Source of the DNA: Salinarimonas rosea DSM 21201
GTDB taxonomy: Bacteria; Pseudomonadota; Alphaproteobacteria; Rhizobiales; Beijerinckiaceae
DNA length: 64,000 nt
NCBI RefSeq assembly: GCF_000429045.1
Contig: NZ_AUBC01000012.1
Coordinates: forward strand, 62,001 to 126,000
Direction: 5' to 3'
The position numbers were made by a program, and so were the translations under genes. Positions 27,501 to 35,385 of this stretch are shown one piece after another (position 1 is the first letter of the stretch; every line of letters begins with the position of its first letter). Under the pieces are notes generated by a model. The model was not told where the DNA came from. It did no database searches and was given only the letters and a program-made list of their open reading frames with translations.

Positions 27501-29214
27501 CGACGGTGTTGTCGATCGGGCGGCCGACGACGTCGGGTGCCTCTGCCCGCAGGTCCGGGTTGAAGGTCGAGACGACCGAGGCCTCCGTCGTGCCGTACTC
27601 GTTGCAGACCTCGATACCGGGGCGGGCTGCGCGCAGCCGCTCGAGCATGCCGCGGCTCGCGGCTTCTCCCGCGACGGTGACGCGCGCGAGCGCGCCGAGC
27701 GCGTCGCGCTCGGCCGTCTCGAGGAGCGCGCCGACGAGGAACGGCGCGGCGGTCAGGTGCGTCACCCGATGGCGCGCGATCGCGGCCGCGGCCGCCTCCG
27801 GGCGATGGAGCATCTCGCGTGTCGGCGCCACCACCGCCGCGCCGCCCGCCAGCGGAGCGAGGAGGTTGAGGACGTATCCGTCGAAGACGTGGTCGAACAG
27901 CGACAGCACGACGTGCCCCGGCGCGAAGCCGTAGCGACGCCGCTTCCAGTCCACGGCGTTGACCAGCCCGCGATGCCTCACGACGACGCCCTTCGGCTCG
28001 CCGCTGGACCCCGAGGTGAACAGGACGCACGCCTCCGCATCGTCGCCGACGACCCGGCCCGTCGGCGGCGCGTCGACCGTCTCGGCTTTCGTCAGCTCGG
28101 CGGGCGAAACGCGCGCGACCGGGATGCGCTCGAGCGGTGTTCCCTCCTCTGCGACCACGACGGCCGGCCCGACGCGCTCGATCAGGCGCGCGAGCCGGGC
28201 CGGCGGCTCGCCGGCGCCGATCGGGACGAAGCTCGCGCCGGCCCGCGCCACGGCGAGCAGGACGACCGCCGTCGTCGGGCCGGGCTCCAGCACGACCGCG
28301 ACCCGGTCGCCGGGGCGGACCCCGCGCGCGCGCAGGCCGGCGGCGGTGCGCGCCGTCAGCCGGTCGAGCGCGTCGTAGGTCAGGGCACCGTCGTCGAGGA
28401 CGAGCGCCGTCGCGGACGGCGTCCGCGACGCCTGCTCGCGAACCAGCGCCTCGAGCCCGCACGCCGGGATCGGCGTGCTCGGCCCGGCGGCGGCGTGCGG
28501 CGCGGGGCCGCCGAGCGGGACGGCGTCGAGGGGACGCTCCAGGTCTCGGCACGCCTCGAGCACGAAGGTCTCGACGTTGCGCGCCAGCGCCACGACCAGA
28601 TCCGGGCGCAGCCGGTTCGCATCGTAGATCGTCTCGCAGACGATCGCCTCCTCCTCCCGCGAGAAGCGGAAGACAATCGGTGCGCGCGGCGGGAGCGCCG
28701 CGTCGCCGTGGAGGCCGGCGAGCAGGCACACCGGCGCGTTGGCGAGGGTCTCCTGGGCCTGCGCCTCCCCGAGGAGGCCGGAGAGCGTGAGGCCGCCGTT
28801 CGCGAAGGCGCCGAGCACCGTGCGCCGCGTCTCCTCGATCAGCTGCCGCACCGTGTCCGTCCCGCGGACCTCGTCCTGCAGGAGCACGAGCCCGTCGGCC
28901 GCCGGCACCGGCAGCGGCGCGATCAGCGACGAGCGATCGTCGGGGCGATAGCGATGGAGCAAGCCCTTCAGGAACGCCGCGAGCACGACGAAGGTGGAGA
29001 GCTCGGCGCCCCCGCACAGCTCGTCCAGGAGGCGCGTCGCCTCCTCGGGCATGCGCCGGCGCTCGACCTCCGGGCGATACGGCGCCGGATCGTCGGCGGC
29101 ACGGGCGAGCTCGGAGAGGATCGCGGCCGCCCGGACCGGGCGAAGGCCGCGGGCGTGCCAATACTCGAGCCGGCTGTCGTGCTCCTCGCGAACCGTCTCC
29201 AGCATCGCCGACAC
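24499..29214 (-). CDS. NRPS, first part: half-C, A1, PCP1, C, A2 N-terminal portion
   Basis: 1571 residues. Residues 1-235 look like a condensation C-lobe with no HHxxxDG. A1 (about 255-735) has LFTSGSSGEPKG (399-410), Asp441 at the amino-group contact site (FDHVFDG), YGTTE and Lys727. PCP1 carries Ser783 in ALGGHSL. The C domain (about 836-1280) has a variant active site HHLLVDE (964-970, DG replaced by DE). A2 starts near 1285, with TSGTTGDPNG (the usual PKG reads PNG) and Asp1480 in FDVSVWE. The frame ends at TAA (24499-24501) just before the A5 motif, leaving A2 incomplete. The missing half is in the overlapping next frame. No MbtH-like protein or epimerase is encoded nearby. Confidence 0.88.
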   Translation of the reverse strand: MSAMLETVREEHDSRLEYWHARGLRPVRAAAILSELARAADDPAPYRPEVERRRMPEEATRLLDELCGGAELSTFVVLAAFLKGLLHRYRPDDRSSLIAPLPVPAADGLVLLQDEVRGTDTVRQLIEETRRTVLGAFANGGLTLSGLLGEAQAQETLANAPVCLLAGLHGDAALPPRAPIVFRFSREEEAIVCETIYDANRLRPDLVVALARNVETFVLEACRDLERPLDAVPLGGPAPHAAAGPSTPIPACGLEALVREQASRTPSATALVLDDGALTYDALDRLTARTAAGLRARGVRPGDRVAVVLEPGPTTAVVLLAVARAGASFVPIGAGEPPARLARLIERVGPAVVVAEEGTPLERIPVARVSPAELTKAETVDAPPTGRVVGDDAEACVLFTSGSSGEPKGVVVRHRGLVNAVDWKRRRYGFAPGHVVLSLFDHVFDGYVLNLLAPLAGGAAVVAPTREMLHRPEAAAAAIARHRVTHLTAAPFLVGALLETAERDALGALARVTVAGEAASRGMLERLRAARPGIEVCNEYGTTEASVVSTFNPDLRAEAPDVVGRPIDNTVVAIHDAGGRPAPTGVTGEILIGGAGCAHDRLDSPDADEVATMPDGERMYRTRDLGRRLPSGEIEFRGRAARYVKLRGRRIDLEEIRRCLLARPGIDEAIAFVAGGADDGFVAACVATRARTTAHEVASALRDALPEPLVPQHVEVLDAFPRTPGGKLDAQRLRARVEANAAGGLDDPPATETERRLAALWSRILAVPGVGANRNFFALGGHSLKAVKLLSDVYETFGVDVPLRAFFKANTVRALGALVDREAHPAGRAGEAPPPPTIHPVSGAQNRILALLHDPGAAAAYTIPVVYELEGRLDPERLEAALRVLVARHPVLRTCFRLVDGRWTQQVEAACPVRVETRTVATDADLDAQLHAAVAPFDPSTAPLLRATLLETGSGGGLLVLACHHLLVDEASLALLLGELADLYDGRALPPPPSRGPADLAREEVEERASDAYRAAMDAWARKLAFVREEEPLALPYDRHRPRRRSWAGDVVRSRLAVETGRAIDALCRRAGTSRFAFHLAAFGLLLGRYAQRSRVVVGAPVSMRDTHALRGVPGLFLNTLPFATEIDDEASFLDHLRRVGASVAEDLANGLVHLDDIVSAVRPPRVHGQSPLFEVVLSLADTGAAGLELDGVRARQRPIHTGTAKFELVLEVDVAAPETALTLEFSTERFERSTARRLLANYETLLASILAAPEAPLRALSFVSPEETRLLLAFGRVDEERVFPRGTIAARFTEVARTHPGATALVWGERSMTYGALEARARRLARRLRDLDDLGEVVCVLCARGFDAIVAILAIQMAGAAHLPLDPAYPPGQTQRMLDASGARTLLTDQDDLSKLVFAGRVVRVADDDLPESPADAPLASGQTDESLAYVLFTSGTTGDPNGALVEQRNLLGMVDRVAARFGIGPGSVITQFHSMCFDVSVWEMFGALLNGATLVIVPRDAVADPPRLLRLIRDNGVTMLCQPPSGFYLLAEEMLRTGAETSLRHVVLGGEAIKIENLREWSMRYADAR

Positions 29215-29244
29215 CTCCTCGCGCGCCCGCCGGGCGCCTACGGC

Positions 29245-30873
29245 TCACGCATGCAGCAACGCTCGTGTGGTGTACGCCTCGGCGTCGCGCCGAGCGATTC
29301 CGTCGCGTACCCGTGCGTTGAAGGCGCGGGCCGCGTCCTTGATCTGAGCCACCGACCAGCCGCGGCCGAGCAGGCAGAAGAGGCCCGGAAAATCGAAGTC
29401 GTTCTGCGGCAGCCAGACCGACGCGCGGATGGTCGCGTGCATCCGGTCGACCCAATCGGCGGCGATCTCGGCGGTCATCGTCGCATGCGACCACTCGAAC
29501 TGGGAGTTCCGGAGCCCGTATTTCCCGGCCTCCCGGTGGATCGGCGTCAGGAGGTCGTAGTACCAGAGCTGCGCCCGGTAGAAGTCCGGCGCGGCGTCCT
29601 CGATGAAGTCGATGGTCTCCTCCACCGTCTCCGACGTCTCCCCGGGAAAGCCGACGACGAACGACGCGTAGGTCGGGATCCCCGCGCTCCGGAGCAGGGC
29701 CAGCCCCCGTCGGTACTCCGCGGCGCGGGCCCGCTTGTTCATGGTGGCGAGGATGGCGTCGCTGCCCGATTCGATGCCGAGGAACACCCCTTCGCAGCCG
29801 GCCTCCTTCATCAGCGCGACGACCTCCTCGGTCGCGTACTGGCAGCGGAAGTTGCAGTTCCAGCGGAACGCGTAGCGGCGCTGCGCCATGCCCCGCAGGA
29901 GCGTGCGGAAGCGGCCGTGGGGGATGTTGAACGTGTCGTCCACGAAGGTCACGCTCTCGACCCAGCCGAGCGCGTCGATCGCGTCGAGATCCTCGAGCAC
30001 GCGCTCGGGGCTCAGGTAGGTGTAGGCGCCGGCGTGCTCCGGGAAGCTGCAGAAGGAGCAGGAGAACGGGCAGGACTTCGCCGTGCGCACCATCAGCATC
30101 CGACGGGCGCGCCCCGGACCCCGACCGGCGAAGAGGCGCCAGTCGATCATGTTGTCCTCGAGCGCGTTCGCCTCCGGCACGATCGGCGTCGCGACCATGG
30201 TCGCGCCGACGCGCCGGACGAGGTTGGGGACGTCGTCGATCCCGTTCGGCCGATTGCCGTTCGTCCGGTCGCCGTTCGCCTTCATCGCGCCGAGCAGCCG
30301 CGCGAGCGTCGCCTCGCCCTCGTTGCCGACGACGTAGACGTCCGCACCGATCTGCTTGAGCAGGAAGTGGAAGGACGCGGTGTCGTGGAGCCTGTGCTGC
30401 GTGTGGACGAAGGGGCCGCCGACGACGATCGGTACCCGTGGGTCGACGGCGCGCACGAACTCGATCACCTCCACGAGCTGGAGTGCGGAGACGTAGTAGG
30501 TCGTGGTGACCGCCACGCAGCGCACCCGCCCCTGCGCCAGCAGCGCGCGCAGCCGGTCGCGGCCCTCGCGAAACGAGTTGATGAAGTCGAACGAGTGGCC
30601 GCGCCGATGCAGGAACGAGCCGAGATAGGTCGACGTCGCCCCGAGCATGTCGTCGTAGCTCAGGTCCCCCGGCTCGCCGCGGCGCTCCATCAGGTCGTTG
30701 CAGTAGTCGCGGAAGGTGACGGCGCGGCCGTCGCGCTCCCAATAGCTCAGGCGCACGTCGCGATGCGCGCCGGACCGCTCGCCGGTGGCCCGCAGGTAGG
30801 CCGCATACTCCTCGAAAGCCATCTGGTTGTGGCCGATGAGGAGGCAGTCGATCTGCGGCTCGCTCGGCGACAC
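29245..30873 (-). CDS. PhpK-family B12-type radical SAM protein
   Basis: About 542 residues. The N terminus (IDCLLIGHNQMAFEEY) and the following VAVTTTYYVS and IVVGGPFVHTQ segments match the PhpK family, cobalamin-dependent radical SAM enzymes named for a phosphinothricin P-methyltransferase. The radical SAM cluster is CPFSCSFC (Cys268, 272, 275). An insertion before it carries an Asn-Gly pentapeptide repeat. The GTG at 30873 is chosen because GGGGAGG lies 7 nt upstream; an ATG at 30912 is also in frame. No phosphonate genes are seen, so methylation of carbon is more likely than of phosphorus. It ends 30 bp before the NRPS. Confidence 0.82.
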   Translation of the reverse strand: MSPSEPQIDCLLIGHNQMAFEEYAAYLRATGERSGAHRDVRLSYWERDGRAVTFRDYCNDLMERRGEPGDLSYDDMLGATSTYLGSFLHRRGHSFDFINSFREGRDRLRALLAQGRVRCVAVTTTYYVSALQLVEVIEFVRAVDPRVPIVVGGPFVHTQHRLHDTASFHFLLKQIGADVYVVGNEGEATLARLLGAMKANGDRTNGNRPNGIDDVPNLVRRVGATMVATPIVPEANALEDNMIDWRLFAGRGPGRARRMLMVRTAKSCPFSCSFCSFPEHAGAYTYLSPERVLEDLDAIDALGWVESVTFVDDTFNIPHGRFRTLLRGMAQRRYAFRWNCNFRCQYATEEVVALMKEAGCEGVFLGIESGSDAILATMNKRARAAEYRRGLALLRSAGIPTYASFVVGFPGETSETVEETIDFIEDAAPDFYRAQLWYYDLLTPIHREAGKYGLRNSQFEWSHATMTAEIAADWVDRMHATIRASVWLPQNDFDFPGLFCLLGRGWSVAQIKDAARAFNARVRDGIARRDAEAYTTRALLHA

Positions 30874-30998
30874 GGCTCGGCCTCCCCTGCGCGTCGGGCC
30901 ATCGGGGGTCATGGCGCAGTCTACACGAAATCAATCAGTGGTAAAGACGACTGCCCACGCAGAGTCGCGTTTCGCCCGACCGCGGGTGGCGTCCCTTG

Positions 30999-32357
30999 CT
31001 AGCGATCGAAGGCGAGGTCGGCCCGCAGAGCCTCGTCTGCGCGCCACAGCAGCGCGTCCACCGCCCGCACGGCCGGTGCGTCGGGGGCGTGCGCCATCGC
31101 ATCGAGAAGGCGACCGCACGCCGCCTCGATCTCCCCCTGCGAGAAGCGCCACGCCGGCGGCGTGTAGGCGATGTCGAGCACCACGGCGTCGTCGCCGACG
31201 GCGATGTCCAGGTAGGCTCCGAAGTTCGCGCGATCGTCGTAGCGGATGCTCGGCACGTCGAGCGCGTGCCGCGCGAGATGCGGATCGGAGAGGCGCGTCT
31301 CGTCGATGGTGAAGTTGACGACGCTGGCGAGATCCTCGTAGCGCCGGCCGCCGGCGGCCATGATCGCGCCGAGCGACAGATGGGCGTGCGGATCGGCGCC
31401 GAGCAGATGGCGCCCGATCCCACCGACCAGGTCGCGGACGCTCAGGCGCGCGTCGATCAGCACCGGGACGGTGTTGGAGAGGGTGCCGACGATCTCGTGC
31501 ACCTCCCGGAGGCGGATCGCGCGCCCCGAGACGACGCAGCCGAGGACGCACCGGGTCCGCTGCGCGCGGTGGAGGATGTAGAGCCCCCACGCGGAGAGCA
31601 CGACCGCATTGGCCGTCGTCCGGAGCGCCTTGCGCAGCGCGTGGACCCGCGCCAGCGCCTCGGCGCCGAGGCGGGCGCGGATCACCCGCTGCGGTGCGCG
31701 CAGGTCGACGTCGAGCGGGACAGCCGGCTCGGTCGGTGCGCCGAGGTAGTCTCTCCAGAACGCGAGGGACCGCTCCTCGTCCTGGCGGTCGATCCAGTCG
31801 AGGTAGCATTCGTAGGGGACGCGCGCCTCGTCCTCGTCGGAGCGCCCCTCGACGAGCGACGCGTAGATCCGGCACAGGCGGCGCTGCAGGAGGCGGATCG
31901 CCCACGAATCCGCGATGGCATGGTGGTAGGTCCAGATCAGCACGTGCCGCTCGTCGGCGATGCGCACGAGAACGGCGCGCGTCCCCGACCGTGCGAGATC
32001 GAACGGTCGGCGCGTCTCCCGCCGGGCGAGCCGGTCGGCGATCCGAGCCGCGCGGGCCCGCCCGCGCGCGTCGAGGATGGGAAACGCCTCGGGCACCGGG
32101 CCGAAGGCGAGGCGCCGGACGCCGCCGGGACCCGCGGGAAACCGCATCCGCAGCGCATCGCAGGCGTCGATCAGCCGGCGCATCGCCTCCCGGAAGGCGC
32201 CGTGGTCGAGCGGGCCGTTGATCGTGTGGATCGCCTGGTCGACGTAGCGCGCGTCTCCGCCGAGCGCGTGCTCGTAGAGCAGGCCCGCCTGCACGGGCGA
32301 CACCGCGCGCGTCCGTGCGGGCGTGTCGGCCGGGTCCTCGCCGGTCCGCGTCGTCAT
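30999..32357 (-). CDS. Free-standing condensation domain
   Basis: 452 residues forming a complete condensation (C) domain: SPVQAGLLYEH (C1), RMRFP (C2), YHHAIADSWA (C3) and later VVSGRAI with VGTLSNTVPVLI (C5). The active-site motif is HHxxxDS instead of HHxxxDG; the catalytic second His is kept. A stand-alone C domain must work in trans, joining a carrier-bound donor (perhaps on the ACP two genes upstream) to an acceptor on the NRPS. It starts by ATGA overlap with the aminotransferase gene. A 125-bp AT-richer gap separates it from the PhpK-like gene. Confidence 0.85.
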   Translation of the reverse strand: MTTRTGEDPADTPARTRAVSPVQAGLLYEHALGGDARYVDQAIHTINGPLDHGAFREAMRRLIDACDALRMRFPAGPGGVRRLAFGPVPEAFPILDARGRARAARIADRLARRETRRPFDLARSGTRAVLVRIADERHVLIWTYHHAIADSWAIRLLQRRLCRIYASLVEGRSDEDEARVPYECYLDWIDRQDEERSLAFWRDYLGAPTEPAVPLDVDLRAPQRVIRARLGAEALARVHALRKALRTTANAVVLSAWGLYILHRAQRTRCVLGCVVSGRAIRLREVHEIVGTLSNTVPVLIDARLSVRDLVGGIGRHLLGADPHAHLSLGAIMAAGGRRYEDLASVVNFTIDETRLSDPHLARHALDVPSIRYDDRANFGAYLDIAVGDDAVVLDIAYTPPAWRFSQGEIEAACGRLLDAMAHAPDAPAVRAVDALLWRADEALRADLAFDR

Positions 32358-33688
32358 CGCCGCAGCCGCGACACGAACGCCGCGACCGCGCCGAGCGCGG
32401 CGTCCACCCGCTCCTCGAAGAAGGCCACGTCGCGGTCCTCGAGCGCGATCGACCCGTACATGCGGTTCATGTTGGAGACGAGGATTCCGTTCTCCGCGAG
32501 CGCCTCGCCGGTGAGCTTCGTGACGAGGTCGGCGCGCCGGCGCGCGCCCGGGTCGTCCCCGCCGTCGTCCGCGATGCGGGGATGGACGATCGTCAGGCCG
32601 TCGATGTCCGAGGTCCGGAAGTCGAGCCCATGCCGCTCGGCGGCGGCCAGGAACCGCCGCTCGAGCACGCGCATCGTGCGATGCATCCGCTCGAGCGGCG
32701 CGCCGGCCTCCGCGCTCAGGATCTCGAGCGTGGCGAGGACGGCGGCCATGCCGAGCGGATAGCCGTTGAAGGTGCCGCCGTGAACGACGCGGCGGTCGGC
32801 GTAGAGCCTCATGATCTCGCGCTGCCCGGCCACCGCCGAGACGGGCAAGGCCCCGCCGCCGAGCGCCTTGCCGAGGGTGCACAGGTCCGGCGTGACGCGC
32901 AGGACCCCTTGCGCCCCCGCGAGGCTCGTGCGGAACCCGGTGATCACCTCGTCGAAGACGAGGACGATCCCGTGAGCGTCGCACAGGCGCCGCGCGCCTT
33001 CGAGGTAGCCGGGCACCGGCGTCGTCCCGCCGCCGTTGACGCAGAACGGCTCCATGATCAGCGCCGCGATCTCGTGGCCGTGGGCGCGGATCACGGCGTC
33101 GAGCGCCGGAAGGTCGTTCCAGGGCATGAGGAAGGATTGCTGCTGGGCGATGTCCCGCGCCTTGCCCTCGGTGTCGTAGAGATCGCCCGCCGTCTCGATC
33201 GGCACGGGAAAGGACGGCTCGCCGACACCGCCGCCGAGCAGGTTGTCCGCGTTGCCGTGATAATGCCGGGCGAAGCGCACGAAACGCTGCTTGCCGGTGT
33301 GGGCGCGGGCGAGCCGGATCGCGTTCTCGACCGCGTCGGTGCCGCTCAGCCCGAACCTGACCATCTCGGCGCACGGCACGAGCGCGCAGATCCGCTCGGC
33401 CGCCTGCGCCTCCGACGACCCGAGAGTCGTCGCGGTGACGGCGCCGAGCGCATCGGTCAGCGCGGCGACGTAGCCGGGATGACCGTGCCCGAGGATGTTG
33501 GCGCCGAACTTGCCGAACAGGTCGAGATACTCGTTCCCGTCGAGGTCCCAGGCGCGGGCGCCCCTGGCGCGCGCGAAGTGGATCTGCTTCGACTCCCAGG
33601 GAATGCGAAAGCTGTAGTGCACGCCGCCGGGCACCACCTTCTTCAAGCGATCATTGTACGACTTCGACTGCTGGAGCGCGTACGGCAT
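32354..33688 (-). CDS. Class III PLP aminotransferase (glutamate-1-semialdehyde aminomutase-like)
   Basis: About 444 residues of fold type I class III. Features are the N-terminal VVPGGVHYSFR segment of GSA-aminomutase-like enzymes, the PLP phosphate-site GLSGTDAVENA, the Asp of FDEVITGFR that binds the pyridine N, and the Schiff-base Lys in TLGKALGGG. It could aminate an aldehyde or ketone, and the LuxEC aldehyde is an obvious candidate. It follows the ACP by 5 bp if the ATG at 33688 is used; a GTG at 33697 would give a GTGA overlap with the ACP stop and is equally possible. Confidence 0.85.
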   Translation of the reverse strand: MPYALQQSKSYNDRLKKVVPGGVHYSFRIPWESKQIHFARARGARAWDLDGNEYLDLFGKFGANILGHGHPGYVAALTDALGAVTATTLGSSEAQAAERICALVPCAEMVRFGLSGTDAVENAIRLARAHTGKQRFVRFARHYHGNADNLLGGGVGEPSFPVPIETAGDLYDTEGKARDIAQQQSFLMPWNDLPALDAVIRAHGHEIAALIMEPFCVNGGGTTPVPGYLEGARRLCDAHGIVLVFDEVITGFRTSLAGAQGVLRVTPDLCTLGKALGGGALPVSAVAGQREIMRLYADRRVVHGGTFNGYPLGMAAVLATLEILSAEAGAPLERMHRTMRVLERRFLAAAERHGLDFRTSDIDGLTIVHPRIADDGGDDPGARRRADLVTKLTGEALAENGILVSNMNRMYGSIALEDRDVAFFEERVDAALGAVAAFVSRLRR

Positions 33689-33693
33689 GGCCG

Positions 33694-33942
33694 TCACGCC
33701 GCGCCGCGGCTTCGCGCGCTGGCGCAGCGCTCGACATAGGCGACGAGCTCGCCGACGTCGTCGAAGCGCATGTAGCTGAGGTATTCGTCCGCGAACTCGA
33801 TCCCGACGGCATTCTCGATCGCGAGGACGAGCTGGACGAAGCTGAAGGAATCGAAGCCGAGATCGGGCAGGGCGTTCCTCGGCGAGACCGCGTCGAGATG
33901 CGGCATCTGCTGGCGGATGAGCGAGACGATCGTCGGCTCCAT
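33694..33942 (-). CDS. Acyl/peptidyl carrier protein
   Basis: 82 residues with the carrier fold and phosphopantetheine site LGFDSFSFVQLV (DSF type, typical of free ACPs). It is the first gene of the leftward NRPS operon. A strong GGAGGAG site precedes a double ATG (33945 and 33942); 33942 gives better spacing. The frame stays open further upstream, but that part is low in protein-like character. It probably holds the acyl or aminoacyl starter used by the free condensation domain or the aminotransferase. Confidence 0.85.
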   Translation of the reverse strand: MEPTIVSLIRQQMPHLDAVSPRNALPDLGFDSFSFVQLVLAIENAVGIEFADEYLSYMRFDDVGELVAYVERCASARSRGAA

Positions 33943-34135
33943 CATCTCCTCCGTCGCTGCGGCGGCGCGCGCGCCGCCGGGCCGAGGGCACCGGTCCCGG
34001 GTTTCGCCGGGCAGACCGGAGCCTAGCACTACTTGCGCTTGGACGTAAGGGCTCTCGCACCGGCTCGAGGCGGCATCCCGGGCCGCCCGGCGGTTGCCTC
34101 TTGATCGGGCGCCCGCCGGCTCCTAGATCGAGATC

Positions 34136-34576
34136 ATGGAACGGCAGGCCATGGATCCCGAGCGCTTCGTCGAGCGATTGCCGCAACTGTGCATCGGCGC
34201 GCGGATGCGCGGCTTTCCGCAGGGCCTCGACGACCTCGACGTGTTCCTGCAATCCGTCGCGTCCGAGATCCCGCGCGAGCCGGTCCTGTCGGAGCGGTGG
34301 GTCAACGCCGCGATCCTGCGCTGGCTCGAGGACGTCGGGCTCCACGTCGAGATCGATCACGTCAACATCCGCCGCCGGCTCGTCGACTACGGCTACCTGT
34401 CGCGCACCCGCGACGGCAAGCGCTACGCCCTGACGGACAAGGTCGTCGACGTCCCGGACTCGCGCGCCGTCATCGCCCGTGCGCTCGAGGAGCGCGCGGC
34501 GCGCCGCGCGGCGGCCGAAGCGGAAGGCCGGACCGGCAGCCGCTCGGCATCCGGCACCACGCCCGGCGGTGCATAG
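34136..34576 (+). CDS. DUF2087-like winged-helix protein
   Basis: 146 residues. The central part (VNAAILRWLEDVGLH, then IRRRLVDYGYLSRTRDG, then YAL) matches the DUF2087 pattern: a winged helix with a conserved RR-L-DYG-L-R-DG-Y core. It is followed by an Ala/Arg-rich tail. DUF2087 domains are thought to bind DNA, often as part of regulators. It is divergent from the ACP-led NRPS operon across a 190-bp gap, so it is a candidate local regulator. A second ATG at 34151 is also possible. Confidence 0.65.
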   Translation: MERQAMDPERFVERLPQLCIGARMRGFPQGLDDLDVFLQSVASEIPREPVLSERWVNAAILRWLEDVGLHVEIDHVNIRRRLVDYGYLSRTRDGKRYALTDKVVDVPDSRAVIARALEERAARRAAAEAEGRTGSRSASGTTPGGA

Positions 34577-34668
34577 GCCTCCCGAGGGTCCCGGGATGCC
34601 GCGGGGGCGTGCGGTTCGCGCCACCCGCCGGTCGGACGCCGGCATCGGCGGATCGGATCGGGCGTGCG

Positions 34669-34762
34669 TGGCGGAGCCGGAGGGATTCGAACCCTCGATA
34701 CGGGTTTAAGCCCGTATAACGGTTTAGCAAACCGCCGCCTTCAGCCTCTCGGCCACGGCTCC
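34669..34762 (-). tRNA. tRNA-Ser (anticodon GCU)
   Basis: The minus strand folds as a class II tRNA: acceptor GGAGCCG pairs with CGGCTCC, followed by G and an encoded CCA (34669-34671). The anticodon loop is TTGCTAA (GCT). A long variable arm is built on TACGGGCTTAAACCCGTA, and the T loop is GTTCGAATC. It reads serine AGC/AGU codons. It sits at the edge of the NRPS locus; no second copy of its 3' end is seen in this window. Confidence 0.95.
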
Positions 34763-34917
34763 ACGGGCGCAAGACATATGGGTTCGCGGCGCCCCCGTCA
34801 ACGCCGCGCCGCCGGCTCGGACCCGGCCTCCTACGGAACCTCGCGGCGCTCCCGCGCATGATCGGCATCGCCGTGGGCGATGCCCCGCGCGATCCGCAAC
34901 GAACGGGAGAGAACGCG

Positions 34918-35232
34918 ATGATCCGACAGGCAACCTTCGCCGCCGCCCTCGCCGGCGCCGCCCTCCTCGCCGGGCCCGGCCTGGCGCAGACGTCGAGCAG
35001 CACGGACAACGTGGCGTCGATGGAAGAGCTCGACGCGATGACGCAGGACTTCTTCACCGACGAGAGCCGCACCGAACTCGTCCCCGACGAGCAGCGCGAG
35101 GCCGCCTTCGCCGCGATGACCGAGGAGCAGCGCACGATGGTGCGCGACCATTGCGAAGGCATCGACGAGCCCGCCGACCCCGCGGCCTCGAGCGGCTGGG
35201 CCCTCCTGTGCGAGGCTGTCGAAGAGGAGTGA
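34918..35232 (+). CDS. Small exported protein of unknown function
   Basis: 104 residues from the ATG at 34918, which follows a GGGAGAG site. The first 23 residues are a signal peptide ending GPGLAQ. The mature part is acidic and Met-rich, with the segment MTEEQRTMVRDHC and two Cys that could pair. I do not recognise the family. It lies just past tRNA-Ser, convergent to the CDF transporter. Confidence 0.65.
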   Translation: MIRQATFAAALAGAALLAGPGLAQTSSSTDNVASMEELDAMTQDFFTDESRTELVPDEQREAAFAAMTEEQRTMVRDHCEGIDEPADPAASSGWALLCEAVEEE

Positions 35233-35385
35233 GGCCGACGGCGCGGCGACCGACCACGCCGCGGTGATCCTCGCGACCGTCGCGCCGGTGCGCGCGGCGG
35301 TCGCGGCGGGGCGAGCGCGCGGCATGGCCGCCCGGCATGGTCCCGCTCCCGCCGGCGTGACGCCGCGCGCGGGGGCGCGCCGGAC

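Noticed and set aside
24158-30934. A 2258-residue leftward frame across the NRPS and PhpK-like genes
   Set aside because: It lacks any protein-like motif and overlaps genes with clear domains in another frame; it is a GC-rich artefact.
26320-31002. A 1560-residue rightward frame opposite the NRPS
   Set aside because: Antisense shadow rich in Arg, Asp and Val without motifs.
34669-34762. Attachment site repeat of tRNA-Ser
   Set aside because: No second copy of the tRNA 3' end was seen in the window, and there is no integrase gene.
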